From: Alphaproteobacteria bacterium
GTDB lineage: Bacteria; Pseudomonadota; Alphaproteobacteria; Rhodospirillales; Magnetospirillaceae
Direction: 5' to 3'
Assembly (NCBI GenBank): GCA_021325215.1
Contig: JAJPHO010000045.1
Coordinates: forward strand, 1-53,224
Length of the DNA: 53,224 nucleotides
Below, piece by piece: positions 24,121 to 33,697 of the stretch. Every line of letters starts with the position of its first letter. Position 1 is the stretch's first letter. Position numbers and translations under genes: made by a program. The notes under the pieces were generated by a model. The model made no database searches, was not told the DNA's origin, and saw nothing but the letters and a program-made list of their open reading frames with translations.

Positions 24121-24711
24121 TCACCGCATGTTGAAGGTGTAGATGAGCGTGTTCGTATCCCCCGCGCCATTGCAGTCGGGCTGGGCCACACCCAGTCCGA
24201 TTTGGGCCGTCACCGGCACGCTCGTACCGTTGATGGAGATGTTGGTCAGGCCGATGTCGGCGGCGTCGCTCGTGTCCTCGATCACCGCGTCGATGCAGCC
24301 TTGCATCGACATCGCCGTGCTTTTGACCTGGAAGCTGGTGACCGCAGCGAGGACGTTCACGGCGCCGTTCCACGGATTGAAAGGACCGCCCGCGCTGGGC
24401 GCCATATCGCCCGGGAACACGCCGGCGCCCACGAGCTGCGAGGTGATATCGGTTCCGGCGGCGCCGGTGGTGCTCGCGCCGATGAATTTCTTGCGCGTGC
24501 CTCCGACGATCGCCATCAGATCGGTGCTCCACTGGCTCTGGCGCTGGCCTTCGGTCGGAGCGGACTGCCGGTTCCACATGATGCCCACGAAGGTGCCGAT
24601 GAACAGCACCACGATCAGCAGTTCGATGAGGGTGAAACCCCGCTGCCGGTTAAGCCACTTTTGCGTAACACGCCCCTTTTGCGCAATATCGATATTCGTC
24701 ATGTTTTCCAT
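24121..24711 (-). CDS. pilS: PilS-like major prepilin
   Basis: 196 aa. The leader of about 25 residues is basic and ends RQRG, followed by FTLIELLIVVLFIG, a class-B-type prepilin cleavage site. The body contains two cysteines forming a possible C-terminal loop (SMQGCIDAV and AQPDCNGAG). PilS is the main subunit of the thin pilus that mediates mating in liquid in R64. Pilin processing needs a prepilin peptidase (PilU), which is not in this window. Confidence 0.82.
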   Translation of the reverse strand: MENMTNIDIAQKGRVTQKWLNRQRGFTLIELLIVVLFIGTFVGIMWNRQSAPTEGQRQSQWSTDLMAIVGGTRKKFIGASTTGAAGTDITSQLVGAGVFPGDMAPSAGGPFNPWNGAVNVLAAVTSFQVKSTAMSMQGCIDAVIEDTSDAADIGLTNISINGTSVPVTAQIGLGVAQPDCNGAGDTNTLIYTFNMR

Positions 24712-24735
24712 CTAAAGTCCTTACCCTCCTTCGAA

Positions 24736-25947
24736 TTAATGGGTGTGCTTGTTCATGTGCTGAACGCTGTCAGCAATGCTTTCGATGCTCTGGAACATGT
24801 AGCCGATGATGCAGGCCGCAATCACCATGCCCGCGTAGAAAATGATCTGCGAGAGCCGGTTAAGGCGCCTCACCTCGATGTTCACCCAATTTTTGGTTAA
24901 CAGGTCAATCAGGCCGCCGATGTCGTCGCGATTCTGCACCGCTTTGATGTCTCGGCCCATCTCTTTGCGGGGAAAGTTGAACGCCACCGTGTCATCGAGC
25001 CGCGCCCCCTTCTTCCGCCTTTGCGAGGTCTTCATGATGGCGTCGCCGATCAGATCGCCATCACGAACCCGCAGCCAGATTGCGCGGATGCGCTCCTTCA
25101 GCCACGGACTTGCCGTCACCATCATCTGCTCAAGCGCGGTCTTCTGTCCTTCGCCCGACCGCAGCAGAGACGCCAGCGTGCGCAGGAACGCGGACTCGTA
25201 CCAGAGCTTGTAGAGCGACCAGGGCGGGAGGCGCTCAAACCAAACCCGCGACCGTCCGGTCCACACGTTCAACGTGGTGACAATCAGCACCACCACGCCG
25301 CCCGCCGAAATCACCAGGGGCACCGCAGCGACTTCCAGGAAGTCCGAGAGCTCCATGAGCTGACGGAGTTCCGGACTGAACGCCGACGGCGGCATCGTCT
25401 TCTTCAGCGGGCCGAACAGCTTGATGCCGAAGACCCACACCACGGCGCCGACCAGCACGATAATGGCGCCGGGATAGGCCAGCGACTTGAAAATCGCCTC
25501 CTGCATACCGGCTTCACTGGTGTGCATTTCCTCCGCGACACGCAAAGCGGTGTCGAGCGTGTTCGATGCCTCGCCCGCTCGGATTAACATGCGGTCGCGA
25601 TCGGGAATCCACCCGCTCATGGCGTCGCTCAGCGGCTCGCTGGCGCTCAGCACAGCGTCGCGCCACACCTTCAGCGCTACCGCCGCCGTCGCCCCCGGGT
25701 TGGCGGCTTCGCGGCTATCCTCATCCCAGTCGGACTCGTTCTCCCACAGCTGCTGCAGGGCCTCGCCGAGCGGAATGCCCATCTCGACCTTGCAGCGCAG
25801 GTTGAAATAGATTTTCAGGCGCTTCACGCTATCCGTGCGAAACTGGATCTTGGCGAACCGCTCCACCAAGCCGTCGAACGCCTCCTCCCCAAACTGCCGC
25901 CGCAGGAGTTTCAGCAGGCGCTCATTTAAATCGTCCAGAAAACTCAT
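24736..25947 (-). CDS. pilR: PilR inner-membrane platform protein (GspF/PilC family)
   Basis: 403 aa. The inner-membrane platform of the thin pilus. Two GspF-type cytoplasmic domains (about residues 50-160 and 265-370) flank membrane segments at AIIVLVGAVVWVFGI, VPLVISAGGVVVLIV and IIFYAGMVIAACIIGYMF. The segment FLRTLASLLRSGEGQKTALEQM is typical of GspF repeats. The ATG overlaps the PilQ stop as ATGA, so platform and ATPase are translationally coupled. Confidence 0.85.
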   Translation of the reverse strand: MSFLDDLNERLLKLLRRQFGEEAFDGLVERFAKIQFRTDSVKRLKIYFNLRCKVEMGIPLGEALQQLWENESDWDEDSREAANPGATAAVALKVWRDAVLSASEPLSDAMSGWIPDRDRMLIRAGEASNTLDTALRVAEEMHTSEAGMQEAIFKSLAYPGAIIVLVGAVVWVFGIKLFGPLKKTMPPSAFSPELRQLMELSDFLEVAAVPLVISAGGVVVLIVTTLNVWTGRSRVWFERLPPWSLYKLWYESAFLRTLASLLRSGEGQKTALEQMMVTASPWLKERIRAIWLRVRDGDLIGDAIMKTSQRRKKGARLDDTVAFNFPRKEMGRDIKAVQNRDDIGGLIDLLTKNWVNIEVRRLNRLSQIIFYAGMVIAACIIGYMFQSIESIADSVQHMNKHTH

Positions 25948-27953
25948 CAGGCCGCCTCCATGTCCATCGGCTGGATCTCGTAAAATGCGTTGAGCTCTTC
26001 CCGCAGATGCTCGTTGGTGATGAAGAACGCCGCCACGTCGGCTTCGCTCGCCAGCGGACCGAAAACCTCCTCGACGGACTCGGGCGAGAAAGTCCCCTCG
26101 AGCATCTTCTCGATCGCGTTCCAGAGCATCGGCATACCATTCAGCCCGTCTGCCGCCAGCCAGTACTCCTCAGCCGCCTCGACATCGCCGTCGCCCAGAA
26201 ACTTCAGCAATTTGCGGTCGGTGGGGATCACCTCGGCAACGACGGCTCGCCCGAATTGCCCATTGGCGCAGGGCTGGCTGATCGTCTCGCCGTTGGCGCG
26301 GACTTTCTCGACGCCGGAACAGGTCCGCCCGCTCGATATGCACACCTTCGCCAGATCTGGGAGCGTCATCGCCGGGAGATCGCTCATGCGTCCGAACGCC
26401 TGGCGCTCCATCAACCTCTGCTTCATGTTCGCCACAGCGACGATCACCCGCTCATAGAGCGGCCGAAGCTCGGGTCTTCTCAGCACAGCGTCGTTCAGCG
26501 ACATCCGGCAGGCACCGCAGAGGCACCGAACAAGCCGCTGGCTGCAAAGCAGCTCCAACAGCTTCGGATCGCAAACCAGGTACTTCTCGATCCCGATGTC
26601 CATCAGGCGCTGCGGGATGGCCAGCGCGCTATGGACGTGCAAAGTGGTGTAGATCTGACGGCCAATCATGCCGAGCCGGAAGCAGAACCGAGCGCTCTCG
26701 TCGTCGCGGATTTCGCCGAGGAAAATGATGTCCGGCGCCACGCGCAGGACCGACCGAAGGGTTTCCGTGAAAGCGCCTTCGCGCTCCTCGTCACCATGTG
26801 CGGCAGAGATGCCGATTCGACGGGCCCCGACCACGCCACCCTCTGTCGGGTCTTCGATCATCAGGCAGTTTCGCCGGACCCCGTAAGGCCCAGTCATCTC
26901 GGTCAGGCGATTGTTCAGCACGGCGCGCAGCGTCGTGGTTTTGCCCTCATTCGTCGGCGCCGCGACAATCCGAACGCCACCCGGCGTCCGCCACGACTGC
27001 TTGAAATTGCGCTCCTGGGCGGCCGAGAAGCCCATCTTGATCAGATTGAAGTCGTCGGTCTGCGGCCGGCTCCACGTCGTCGGCGCCGGAAGCGGCGGGC
27101 GCACCGCGCTGCCGGTCCCCATCAGCTTTTCTTGCGAATAATGCAGACGAATAGCGAGATAGCGCCCCTCTACCGTCTTCATCCATTCGCAGCGCGCCCC
27201 CGTCACGCCGTCCGGCATCCGAATCGCGGTCGGATCCTCCGACTTCGCTTCCAGCATGGCCGATTGCGAGGCGCGGGGATTACTGGTCACGCCGCTCTGC
27301 ATCTTCGCGTTATTGAAGATCACGCCGACAATACGCCGGCCCTCCTCGACCAAGCTGCGCCGGATCTCGTACAGATCGCCGTCGATGCAGAACTGCACCA
27401 GGGTCTGGCTTTCCAGCACTTCATAGTGGACGTCGCTGGCATTCAGCTTCGCCGCATATTCGAAGTCCTTTTCGATGATGCGCTTATAGGTGCTGGAGTC
27501 GTCACGCGCCGATGGCGCGCTCTCCGCGGCATACCGATAGGCAGCCTTGATGACCGACGGATCTACGAACTCCGGGTCATTGACCTCGAGATTGAACCGC
27601 TTCGCCAACTTCCAGACACTGGTAGCCAGCGGCGAACCCTTGTAATTTTCGGCCACCAGCCAGCGCCCGTTGTCGAACAGCGCACAGACCTCTCGGCTGG
27701 CATCAATCACATAAGCGCCCAGCTCCGTGTTCCCTGCCGCCGAGAGAACCTCTCCCTCGAATTTCGGAACACCCATCACCGCCGACGGCGACGCGGACTT
27801 AGTCGCGGCCGCAGGCTGCTTCGGCTTCTGTGCCGTATGCGGGCCGGGCTTACGGGGCAGCGGCCGCCGAGTCGTCGACGCCTTGCGCTTCGCCGCCTTT
27901 CCTTCGAGCAACCAATCTATGGCCGCCATCAGCCCCTGCAACCAGCCCGCCAT
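25947..27953 (-). CDS. pilQ: PilQ assembly ATPase (GspE/PilB family)
   Basis: 668 aa, longer than R64 PilQ as I recall it. It powers pilin polymerisation. The basic, Pro/Ala-rich N-terminus (about residues 20-60) is a linker. The N2-like domain has NASDVHYEV. Walker A is variant APTNEGKTTT near residue 336 (Glu where Ser or Gly is usual). Asp/Glu boxes and Walker B DIIFLGEIRDDESA are near 413, His box TLHVHSA follows, then a cysteine-rich zinc-like segment CSQRLVRCLCGACR. The C-terminal about 100 residues resemble other IncI PilQ proteins. Starts three bases after the PilP stop. Confidence 0.87.
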   Translation of the reverse strand: MAGWLQGLMAAIDWLLEGKAAKRKASTTRRPLPRKPGPHTAQKPKQPAAATKSASPSAVMGVPKFEGEVLSAAGNTELGAYVIDASREVCALFDNGRWLVAENYKGSPLATSVWKLAKRFNLEVNDPEFVDPSVIKAAYRYAAESAPSARDDSSTYKRIIEKDFEYAAKLNASDVHYEVLESQTLVQFCIDGDLYEIRRSLVEEGRRIVGVIFNNAKMQSGVTSNPRASQSAMLEAKSEDPTAIRMPDGVTGARCEWMKTVEGRYLAIRLHYSQEKLMGTGSAVRPPLPAPTTWSRPQTDDFNLIKMGFSAAQERNFKQSWRTPGGVRIVAAPTNEGKTTTLRAVLNNRLTEMTGPYGVRRNCLMIEDPTEGGVVGARRIGISAAHGDEEREGAFTETLRSVLRVAPDIIFLGEIRDDESARFCFRLGMIGRQIYTTLHVHSALAIPQRLMDIGIEKYLVCDPKLLELLCSQRLVRCLCGACRMSLNDAVLRRPELRPLYERVIVAVANMKQRLMERQAFGRMSDLPAMTLPDLAKVCISSGRTCSGVEKVRANGETISQPCANGQFGRAVVAEVIPTDRKLLKFLGDGDVEAAEEYWLAADGLNGMPMLWNAIEKMLEGTFSPESVEEVFGPLASEADVAAFFITNEHLREELNAFYEIQPMDMEAA

Positions 27954-27956
27954 GGG

Positions 27957-28535
27957 TCAGTACCCCCCGCCCTGGCGCTGCAGACCGGCCGGGTTGTCCT
28001 GCTTCTGCGCCGCGAACGGCAGCGGCTTTTCACGCCCCTGCCCGTCGACCACGATCACCCCGTCCTTGAAGGTGATCGACTGGACCTTGATGTCACCGCC
28101 CAGCGACGTGCCACGCGAAACCGACATGCGACGGCCGGTCGAATCGATCAGGACCGCCGTGTAGACGCCCTCGGAGCCATCCAGGTGATCCACGGCGAAG
28201 CCCGACGACGGAAGACTTACTCCGGACGGCGCCCCCGGCGCGCCGGCCGGGCCGGGCGCACCTTCCCCGAAATAGGTGTCGCCGTTCTTCAGCCGGGCGC
28301 GGTCCTGCTGCTTCTGCTCGATCGACTTCAGATAGCCCTCGATAGCGTCGAGCTTCTGCAGGCGCTCGGAGTAGTCGTTGATCTTGTCCACGTCATCCAG
28401 ATTGAGATTGGTGCTGCCTTCCGACAGCAGCTTCTGGATGTCGTTGGGGTTACCCCCCTTGTCGCCACCGACCGCCGCGCCCCCATAGGCCGCCGCGATC
28501 AGGCACACGGCTATCGCCATCGACTGCTTCTTCAT
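27957..28535 (-). CDS. pilP: PilP-like periplasmic pilus protein
   Basis: 192 aa. A signal peptide (MKKQSMAIAVCLIAAAYGGA) is followed by a coiled-coil region (LQKLDAIEGYLKSIEQKQQD), a Pro/Gly linker and a C-terminal domain ending VQSITFKDGVIVVDGQGREK, as in PilP/PilP-like proteins of R64 pilus operons that connect the inner membrane to the secretin. ATGA overlap with pilO. Confidence 0.72.
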   Translation of the reverse strand: MKKQSMAIAVCLIAAAYGGAAVGGDKGGNPNDIQKLLSEGSTNLNLDDVDKINDYSERLQKLDAIEGYLKSIEQKQQDRARLKNGDTYFGEGAPGPAGAPGAPSGVSLPSSGFAVDHLDGSEGVYTAVLIDSTGRRMSVSRGTSLGGDIKVQSITFKDGVIVVDGQGREKPLPFAAQKQDNPAGLQRQGGGY

Positions 28536-29815
28536 TCCCGCGCCTCATAGATTGTTGCTTCGATATCCCAGGCACCGCCGGCCTGCCGCTTCATCGGACC
28601 CAGGACCACGCCCGGCAATCCGTCGAGAAAGGCTTCCAGCTGCGCCGGCGAATAAGGCCAACTGATTCTCAGCGATTGCCGCTGCCACGGCGGCGGGGGC
28701 ACAGCAGGCGCACCGTCTTTGACCGGCAGACGCTCATCGGGAAGGGCCGACACCGTCGCGGTCACCGGCCGCGCCAGCAGATAACCGGCCACGGCCTGAC
28801 GGCCGAGCAGCTGCTCGGCGCCACGCGCCTGGAAAGACGCTAGCCCCACCGCCATGCTAGCCGTCTGATTCTGCGCGTCGATCATCGCCCCGGCCGGTAT
28901 CGCGCCCCGGCCATCCGTGCGGTGCCAGCGAACGCTCAAGCCATTCTCGCCGCAGTCAAAATCGCTCAGCGCGAAGCCAGCCGAACCGGCGGGAACGTTC
29001 CTCATCGCCGCCAAGCACGCTTCGATGATCTGCGATGGACGGGGCTTGATCTCCCATACCCTAACCGGCGGTGGCGGTGGCGGAGGAGGAGGCGCGACGG
29101 TCGTAGCCGCCGGCGGCGGAGGGGCCACCACCTTGGTCAACGCATCGGCCGGAATCGCTCGTTTATGCTTCGCGGCTTCGGCCTGGTACCGGTCGTAATA
29201 GCCTTTGCCGAACCAGACGAGACCCAGCAAGACCACCAGCAATCCGACCAGACGAATCTTGCGGCCGACATCGGCTCGAATGGGCTGCAGGACACCGACC
29301 CGCTTGACGTCTGACAGCAGAAGAGACAGGTGCGAATCATCGGCGCTGCCGATTCGCCACTCCGGCGGCGCATAGACCCGGGCCACCGACCCCTTCTCGA
29401 TGTCGAGACGGGCCTTCGCGTCTTCCTCTTTCTGGTAGAGCTGATCACCGTCGTCCTCGATCAGGTCCTCGCGAACGACGACCACCCACCAGCCCTCCGG
29501 CAATTGCCAGCAGCCAACGAACGAGCCGGACGGTAGCGCCGACACCAGCATCGCGGCCGCTGACGGCACTCCAGCCGCATGGCCAGACGCCTTCCGACCG
29601 AGACCAACCTGCGCCACGCTCGGCTTCTCCCGGGAGGCCGGCCGCAGGCAGTACATATCGATCTCGCCAGCAGCATCATCCTCGCTGACGCCGCTGGTTT
29701 CCCATTGCCGCGCCGTTTGAAGAGCCGCTTTCGACCCACCTTTGGCGTCGATCATCTGCCATTCGAGACCGAGCGCCAGCCGCTGCTTGCCGAGCTTGGT
29801 GACGCCCTTAGTCAT
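28532..29815 (-). CDS. pilO: PilO-like pilus assembly protein
   Basis: 427 aa. A cytosolic N-terminal domain (about 1-190), one membrane segment at IRLVGLLVVLLGLVWFGKGY (about 190-207), a Pro-rich linker (poly-Pro near PPPPPPPPP) and a periplasmic C-terminal domain. This layout matches R64 PilO (TcpD-like), an inner-membrane assembly component. The start overlaps the PilN stop by eight bases. Confidence 0.75.
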   Translation of the reverse strand: MTKGVTKLGKQRLALGLEWQMIDAKGGSKAALQTARQWETSGVSEDDAAGEIDMYCLRPASREKPSVAQVGLGRKASGHAAGVPSAAAMLVSALPSGSFVGCWQLPEGWWVVVVREDLIEDDGDQLYQKEEDAKARLDIEKGSVARVYAPPEWRIGSADDSHLSLLLSDVKRVGVLQPIRADVGRKIRLVGLLVVLLGLVWFGKGYYDRYQAEAAKHKRAIPADALTKVVAPPPPAATTVAPPPPPPPPPVRVWEIKPRPSQIIEACLAAMRNVPAGSAGFALSDFDCGENGLSVRWHRTDGRGAIPAGAMIDAQNQTASMAVGLASFQARGAEQLLGRQAVAGYLLARPVTATVSALPDERLPVKDGAPAVPPPPWQRQSLRISWPYSPAQLEAFLDGLPGVVLGPMKRQAGGAWDIEATIYEARE

Positions 29816-31565
29816 TGGTGGAGACCTCGGAGGTCGGGGTCGTCACTTGCTTCGGCGTGATCACCACCACCAGGACCTTCCGCTCCACCGATCCGCTCAC
29901 CATGCTGGTGATCGGATTCATCGGCGCGACCAAGCCGGAACCTGTCGCCGAAGAGTTCTGCTGATCCGAGCCCGCCAAAACCAGGGTGGAACCGCTCTTC
30001 AGCTCGACTTCGCCGACGAACAGATTCTTGGCCTGCTTGGGCAGCTGGATCTGCTCGGTGCCAGAGACGCCGGAGGTGAAGGTCGGAGTCCCCGCATTCT
30101 GCAGCGAATACTGCAACCGGATGCGACCATCGGCGAAGATCCGCGGCGTCATCTGAGCGATGATGCCCTCCGAAGCGATCTGCGCCACGAGCGTCGGCTG
30201 GGTCGCGACGCCATTCGACACGACTCCACCGCCCGACTGCCCCAGATAAGAACTGTCGATGGTGATCTTGCGGCTCGAAGTCCGGTTGTTGAGCGTCGTC
30301 ATCGGCACGCGGTTCACCACCGCCACCTTGCCGATCTGGCTCAGCGCCTGATACGCGACGCTGCTGCCGCTCCAGCGGCTCAACGAACTGCCGGCAGGCG
30401 GATTGATCACCGACGCGGAGACCGAACCCGCGCCCTGGAAGGCGGTGGACATAGGCGCCGCAGACGCGAGGCCGACCGACAGACCCTGGACTCCGGTGAA
30501 GACCGCGTTGAGATCCAGACCGTAATTGTCGGCATCGGTGAAATCGACGCTCCAGATCTCGATCGACAGCATCACCTGACGGCTGAGACGCTTGTTCTCG
30601 CCATCCAGATAGCGCGCGACCTCACGCATCTTCTCCGGAGTGGTCACCACCGTGACCGATCCGGTCGACGGCGACTCGGAATGGATGCCGTCTCCAGCCG
30701 TCAGCGTATCGAGGGTCGCGGTGACATCGGCCCACACGTCGATCGTGGCGTCCAACTTCACCGTCTGCGTCGCCGAGCCGCTTCCACTGCCGGACTGCTG
30801 GCCGCCGCCACTGGTGCCGCTGCTGCCGCCCGCGGAAAGGCTGCTGAAATCCGACCCCGTCAGGCCGTCCGTGACCTGCATGGTGCCGGCCAGCGCCTCG
30901 AGCTCCCAGGTGCGGGTTTCGTATCGATAAACGCTGATCGTCGCACCGTCAAAGTTCCATGACAGACCGCAACGGCCCGCCACGTAATCGAGAGCCTCGC
31001 TTCCGGTTCCTTCCAGCGTCATCGCCAACATGCAGGTCTTCTGAGTATTCCGGCCATATTGCGAGCCATCCGCCGACAGGGCGCCACTCGCTGATCCGAG
31101 TGCCGCGGCGCCGACCTGGCCGGAGCCGCCCGCGGCCCCGCCAGCTCCGGCGGCGCCAGCCTGCGAACCGGCACTGGCAGACGAACGGCTGGTGGAGCGA
31201 CCCGTCCGCTGAGACGGCAGCTCCATGTTGATGGTCCGGATCGGAATATGGATCTTGGCCGAAATGAGACCCAGCAGGTCTTCGGCGCGCTGCGGCGTTT
31301 CCGAGCGGATGGCGACCGCGTTGCTGGTCTCCGCAGTCATCGGAAGGGGCTTGCCCCGCCGGAGCGGAACCGCAGCGCTGCCGATCCACGGCGCTTCCAC
31401 CACCTCGAGGGACTTGTCCTTCACCTCGACACCGGGACCAGGGCGCTCGAATTGCTTCAGCGCCTCGTTGTTCGCGGCTTCGGATTGCTTCGTCGCCTTC
31501 TGGATCGAGCACCCCGCCATCAGAAGGGCGGGAACGAGCATCAGGCTGATGATCTTACGGTTCAT
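29808..31565 (-). CDS. pilN: PilN secretin lipoprotein
   Basis: 585 aa. The outer-membrane secretin through which the pilus exits. It has a lipoprotein signal with lipobox LLMAGC. The N-terminal part includes N0-like and STN-like motifs and a long Ser/Gly/Ala-rich insert at about residues 125-175. The C-terminal secretin domain carries VPMTTLNNRTSSRK, GIIAQMTPRIFADGRIRLQYSL and a VELKSGSTLVLAG strand, typical of PilN/BfpB secretins. Preceded by the TcpQ-like gene with four bases between. Confidence 0.88.
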   Translation of the reverse strand: MNRKIISLMLVPALLMAGCSIQKATKQSEAANNEALKQFERPGPGVEVKDKSLEVVEAPWIGSAAVPLRRGKPLPMTAETSNAVAIRSETPQRAEDLLGLISAKIHIPIRTINMELPSQRTGRSTSRSSASAGSQAGAAGAGGAAGGSGQVGAAALGSASGALSADGSQYGRNTQKTCMLAMTLEGTGSEALDYVAGRCGLSWNFDGATISVYRYETRTWELEALAGTMQVTDGLTGSDFSSLSAGGSSGTSGGGQQSGSGSGSATQTVKLDATIDVWADVTATLDTLTAGDGIHSESPSTGSVTVVTTPEKMREVARYLDGENKRLSRQVMLSIEIWSVDFTDADNYGLDLNAVFTGVQGLSVGLASAAPMSTAFQGAGSVSASVINPPAGSSLSRWSGSSVAYQALSQIGKVAVVNRVPMTTLNNRTSSRKITIDSSYLGQSGGGVVSNGVATQPTLVAQIASEGIIAQMTPRIFADGRIRLQYSLQNAGTPTFTSGVSGTEQIQLPKQAKNLFVGEVELKSGSTLVLAGSDQQNSSATGSGLVAPMNPITSMVSGSVERKVLVVVITPKQVTTPTSEVSTND

Positions 31566-31569
31566 TTCT

Positions 31570-32321
31570 TCATTCCCCGAAATAGTCGCTGCTGCGAGTC
31601 TTGATGATCAGCGCCGGCGTGCCCGTGTCCTTGTTCGGATGCAGCTGCCCATAAGGACGAAGCTTGCTCTCACGGAAGCCATCGAGAAGCCGGGTAACCG
31701 CCGTATTGAAGTTGCCCTCGCTGTCCACCGGCACGCGCACCCGGAAATCGAATTCGGCATCCCAGTCGAGCGTGATGTTCGCCTCCTTGCACCAACGCTG
31801 CAGGACCTCCTTCAGCATGTCGCCGGGCTTGGCCGTCCAATGCGGCGCGGGCGGGGGCGGCGGCTCGGCAGGGACTGTCGGCGCGATCGAGACCGAATCC
31901 GCCGCCACGCTCCCCGCCTGCCGCCTGATGATGACCGTCGGACCGGTATCCTCGACCACGAGCCCGACCTGGTGGGCGACGTCGGCCAGCACATCGCCAG
32001 CCGGTTTTCCACCGTGCCAGGTCACCATGACGGTGGTGTCGACACCGTCGCCGAAGACCACCACCTTGCTGACCGGCACAATCTGCATCACGGCCTGGCT
32101 AAGCGGCTCCGGCCCGCCGAAGCCGTTCAGCACCGGCCCTGCGGTGCCGGGCAATAACGAGACCGGTCCACTCGGCTCGGGAATCGGAGCCACGACCGGC
32201 GGCGGCGCCGGCGGTGGCGGCGACGACAGCTTGAAATCGGCGTAAGCCGCGGAATGCATTCCACACAGCAGGACGCCCGTGAAAGCAGCGATTTGCGTTT
32301 TCGTTACCTTTTGCACCATGG
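31570..32321 (-). CDS. pilL: PilL/TcpQ-domain pilus protein
   Basis: About 250 aa. A signal peptide is followed by a Pro-rich linker (PPPPAPPPV), then a domain near residues 70-130 resembling secretin N-domains, and a C-terminal TcpQ domain: HWTAKPGDMLKEVLQRWCKE then ITLDWDAEFDF and LHPNKDTGTPALIIK. PilL works with the secretin. The start chosen is the ATG at 32321 with GAGG six bases upstream, giving a standard signal peptide; an upstream ATG at 32361, overlapping the ParR-like stop, is possible. Confidence 0.75.
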
Positions 32322-32357
32322 TCGCCCTCGTGCCTGCCCCTAATTGAAACCAGTTCA

Positions 32358-32669
32358 TCATCCGAGCATCCGCGCCAATCCGTCGAACGCTTCGCCACCA
32401 TCACCTTCACCGAAGTCCTCCGCCGGCGGCCGGACTTCGGCCACCCGAACCGACTCCTGTGAAGAACGCGGCGCCACCGGCTCCGCTTTCACATCCACCA
32501 CCCCCGCCTCCGAGCGCGTGAAGCCCAGCATGATCAAGCTCCGCACCCATTCGGCCCGCCGCTGAGCCGAACCCGGAAACCGCTTGTGAGCCTCAATAAA
32601 GATGCTGTCGGTCGCCAAGCGATCGTCGAAGAACGCGCTCACGCGGTAGGAATTATCCCCCCCCGCCAA
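32358..32669 (-). CDS. ParR/StbB-like partition adaptor
   Basis: 103 aa. The N-terminal half has a strand-helix-helix pattern of the ribbon-helix-helix type: YRVSAFF, then a helix, then GSAQRRAEWVRSLIMLGF. The C-terminal half is acidic and disordered. ParR-type proteins bind centromere repeats and cap ParM filaments, and the acidic C-terminus fits that role. It lies two bases after the ParM gene. The start is TTG at 32669 with AGGG seven bases upstream. No centromere-like repeat array is seen nearby. The assignment rests mainly on position and fold pattern. Confidence 0.6.
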   Translation of the reverse strand: MAGGDNSYRVSAFFDDRLATDSIFIEAHKRFPGSAQRRAEWVRSLIMLGFTRSEAGVVDVKAEPVAPRSSQESVRVAEVRPPAEDFGEGDGGEAFDGLARMLG

Positions 32670-32671
32670 GA

Positions 32672-33697
32672 TCAGGCCCTGCCTTTCTTCGCGGCGGCCA
32701 GCCGACCGAATCTGTACATGCCCCGCGCATTCGCGAAGGCCGGTTCGCCGGGTATCTCGCCATTTCGATATTCGGTCGCCGCCCGGTTGAAGACGACGGC
32801 GCCGCCGCCCACGAAGAGAATTCGTCCCAGCAGCGCGCCCGACCCGAGCCGCTCCTTGACCACCCGCCCGATCTGCGCCCCGACCTCGCCAACGGCCTGG
32901 TCCACCAGCTCGCCGATTTCATAGGCGGTTCCCCAGACTTCGATTTCCCGCCGGCGCAACGCCGCCTCCACCTTGGCCCGCCCCAGGTCCTCCTCGATCC
33001 CGAATTTTCGGCGCAGCGACTCGCCCAGCAGGTCGACCACCTTCAGGACGCCCAGGTCCTTCTTGGTACCGGACCGACGATGATCAATCTGGCCGCCCCC
33101 CACCACGACCGCGATGTCGGTGGTCCGGCCACCAATATCGACCACGGCGATGTCACCCTTCATCTCGGGCCGACCGTTGCCCTTGTCATCGACTCCCCAG
33201 TCGACGACAGCGGCAATGCCCTGCGGCACGATCTGCACGTCGCCGATGATGATCGGATCGGCGCCGACCTTCGTCACCGGGATCTTGAAAGACGCGATCT
33301 TCTCGGCGATCAGCCGCTCGTTCTTCTCGTTGTTGACGAAATAGTCTCGGAGCGGCAGGCCCAGCACCGCACTGATTTTCTGGCCGCCCAGGCCCATCGC
33401 GTAAAGGGCATGGTGCACCGCCACACGGTTCAGCGGTGACGTGTGATAGCCGTCGAACGTCGTGTCCTCGCCATTGACGCCGTCGCCGACCGAGTAGGCC
33501 TTGCCCTCCGTCTCATAGACATTTCCACCGGTCCCACCGTCCAAGCTGGACACGCCAATGCCCTGCTCGACCCGCGCCGGCACGGTCTGTCCCACCCCGG
33601 CACCGCCGAAGGCCTTGACCCAGGCATAACCGTCATCAACGCCATAGACCTGCTGGAGGCCGGTTGTCGTATTGCCCAGCTTCACTTCCTTCGTCAC
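32672..33697 (-). CDS. ParM/StbA-like actin-family plasmid segregation ATPase
   Basis: 341 aa. An actin-like filament protein that segregates low-copy plasmids. It shows the phosphate-1 motif VYGVDDGYAWVK, the connector region with LGLPLRDYF, phosphate-2 VVDIGGRTTDIAVV and the adenosine motif ILFVGGGAVVF. The start is GTG at 33697, overlapping the IcmT stop as GTGA. It is embedded between icmT and the pilus genes rather than beside a replication gene, so partition and transfer would be transcribed together. Confidence 0.85.
   Translation of the reverse strand: MTKEVKLGNTTTGLQQVYGVDDGYAWVKAFGGAGVGQTVPARVEQGIGVSSLDGGTGGNVYETEGKAYSVGDGVNGEDTTFDGYHTSPLNRVAVHHALYAMGLGGQKISAVLGLPLRDYFVNNEKNERLIAEKIASFKIPVTKVGADPIIIGDVQIVPQGIAAVVDWGVDDKGNGRPEMKGDIAVVDIGGRTTDIAVVVGGGQIDHRRSGTKKDLGVLKVVDLLGESLRRKFGIEEDLGRAKVEAALRRREIEVWGTAYEIGELVDQAVGEVGAQIGRVVKERLGSGALLGRILFVGGGAVVFNRAATEYRNGEIPGEPAFANARGMYRFGRLAAAKKGRA

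Noticed and set aside
26007-28550. 847-residue plus-strand open frame
   Set aside because: It is antisense to pilQ and pilP, which have clear family motifs and coupled starts; composition is Arg/Leu/Gln-rich shadow type.
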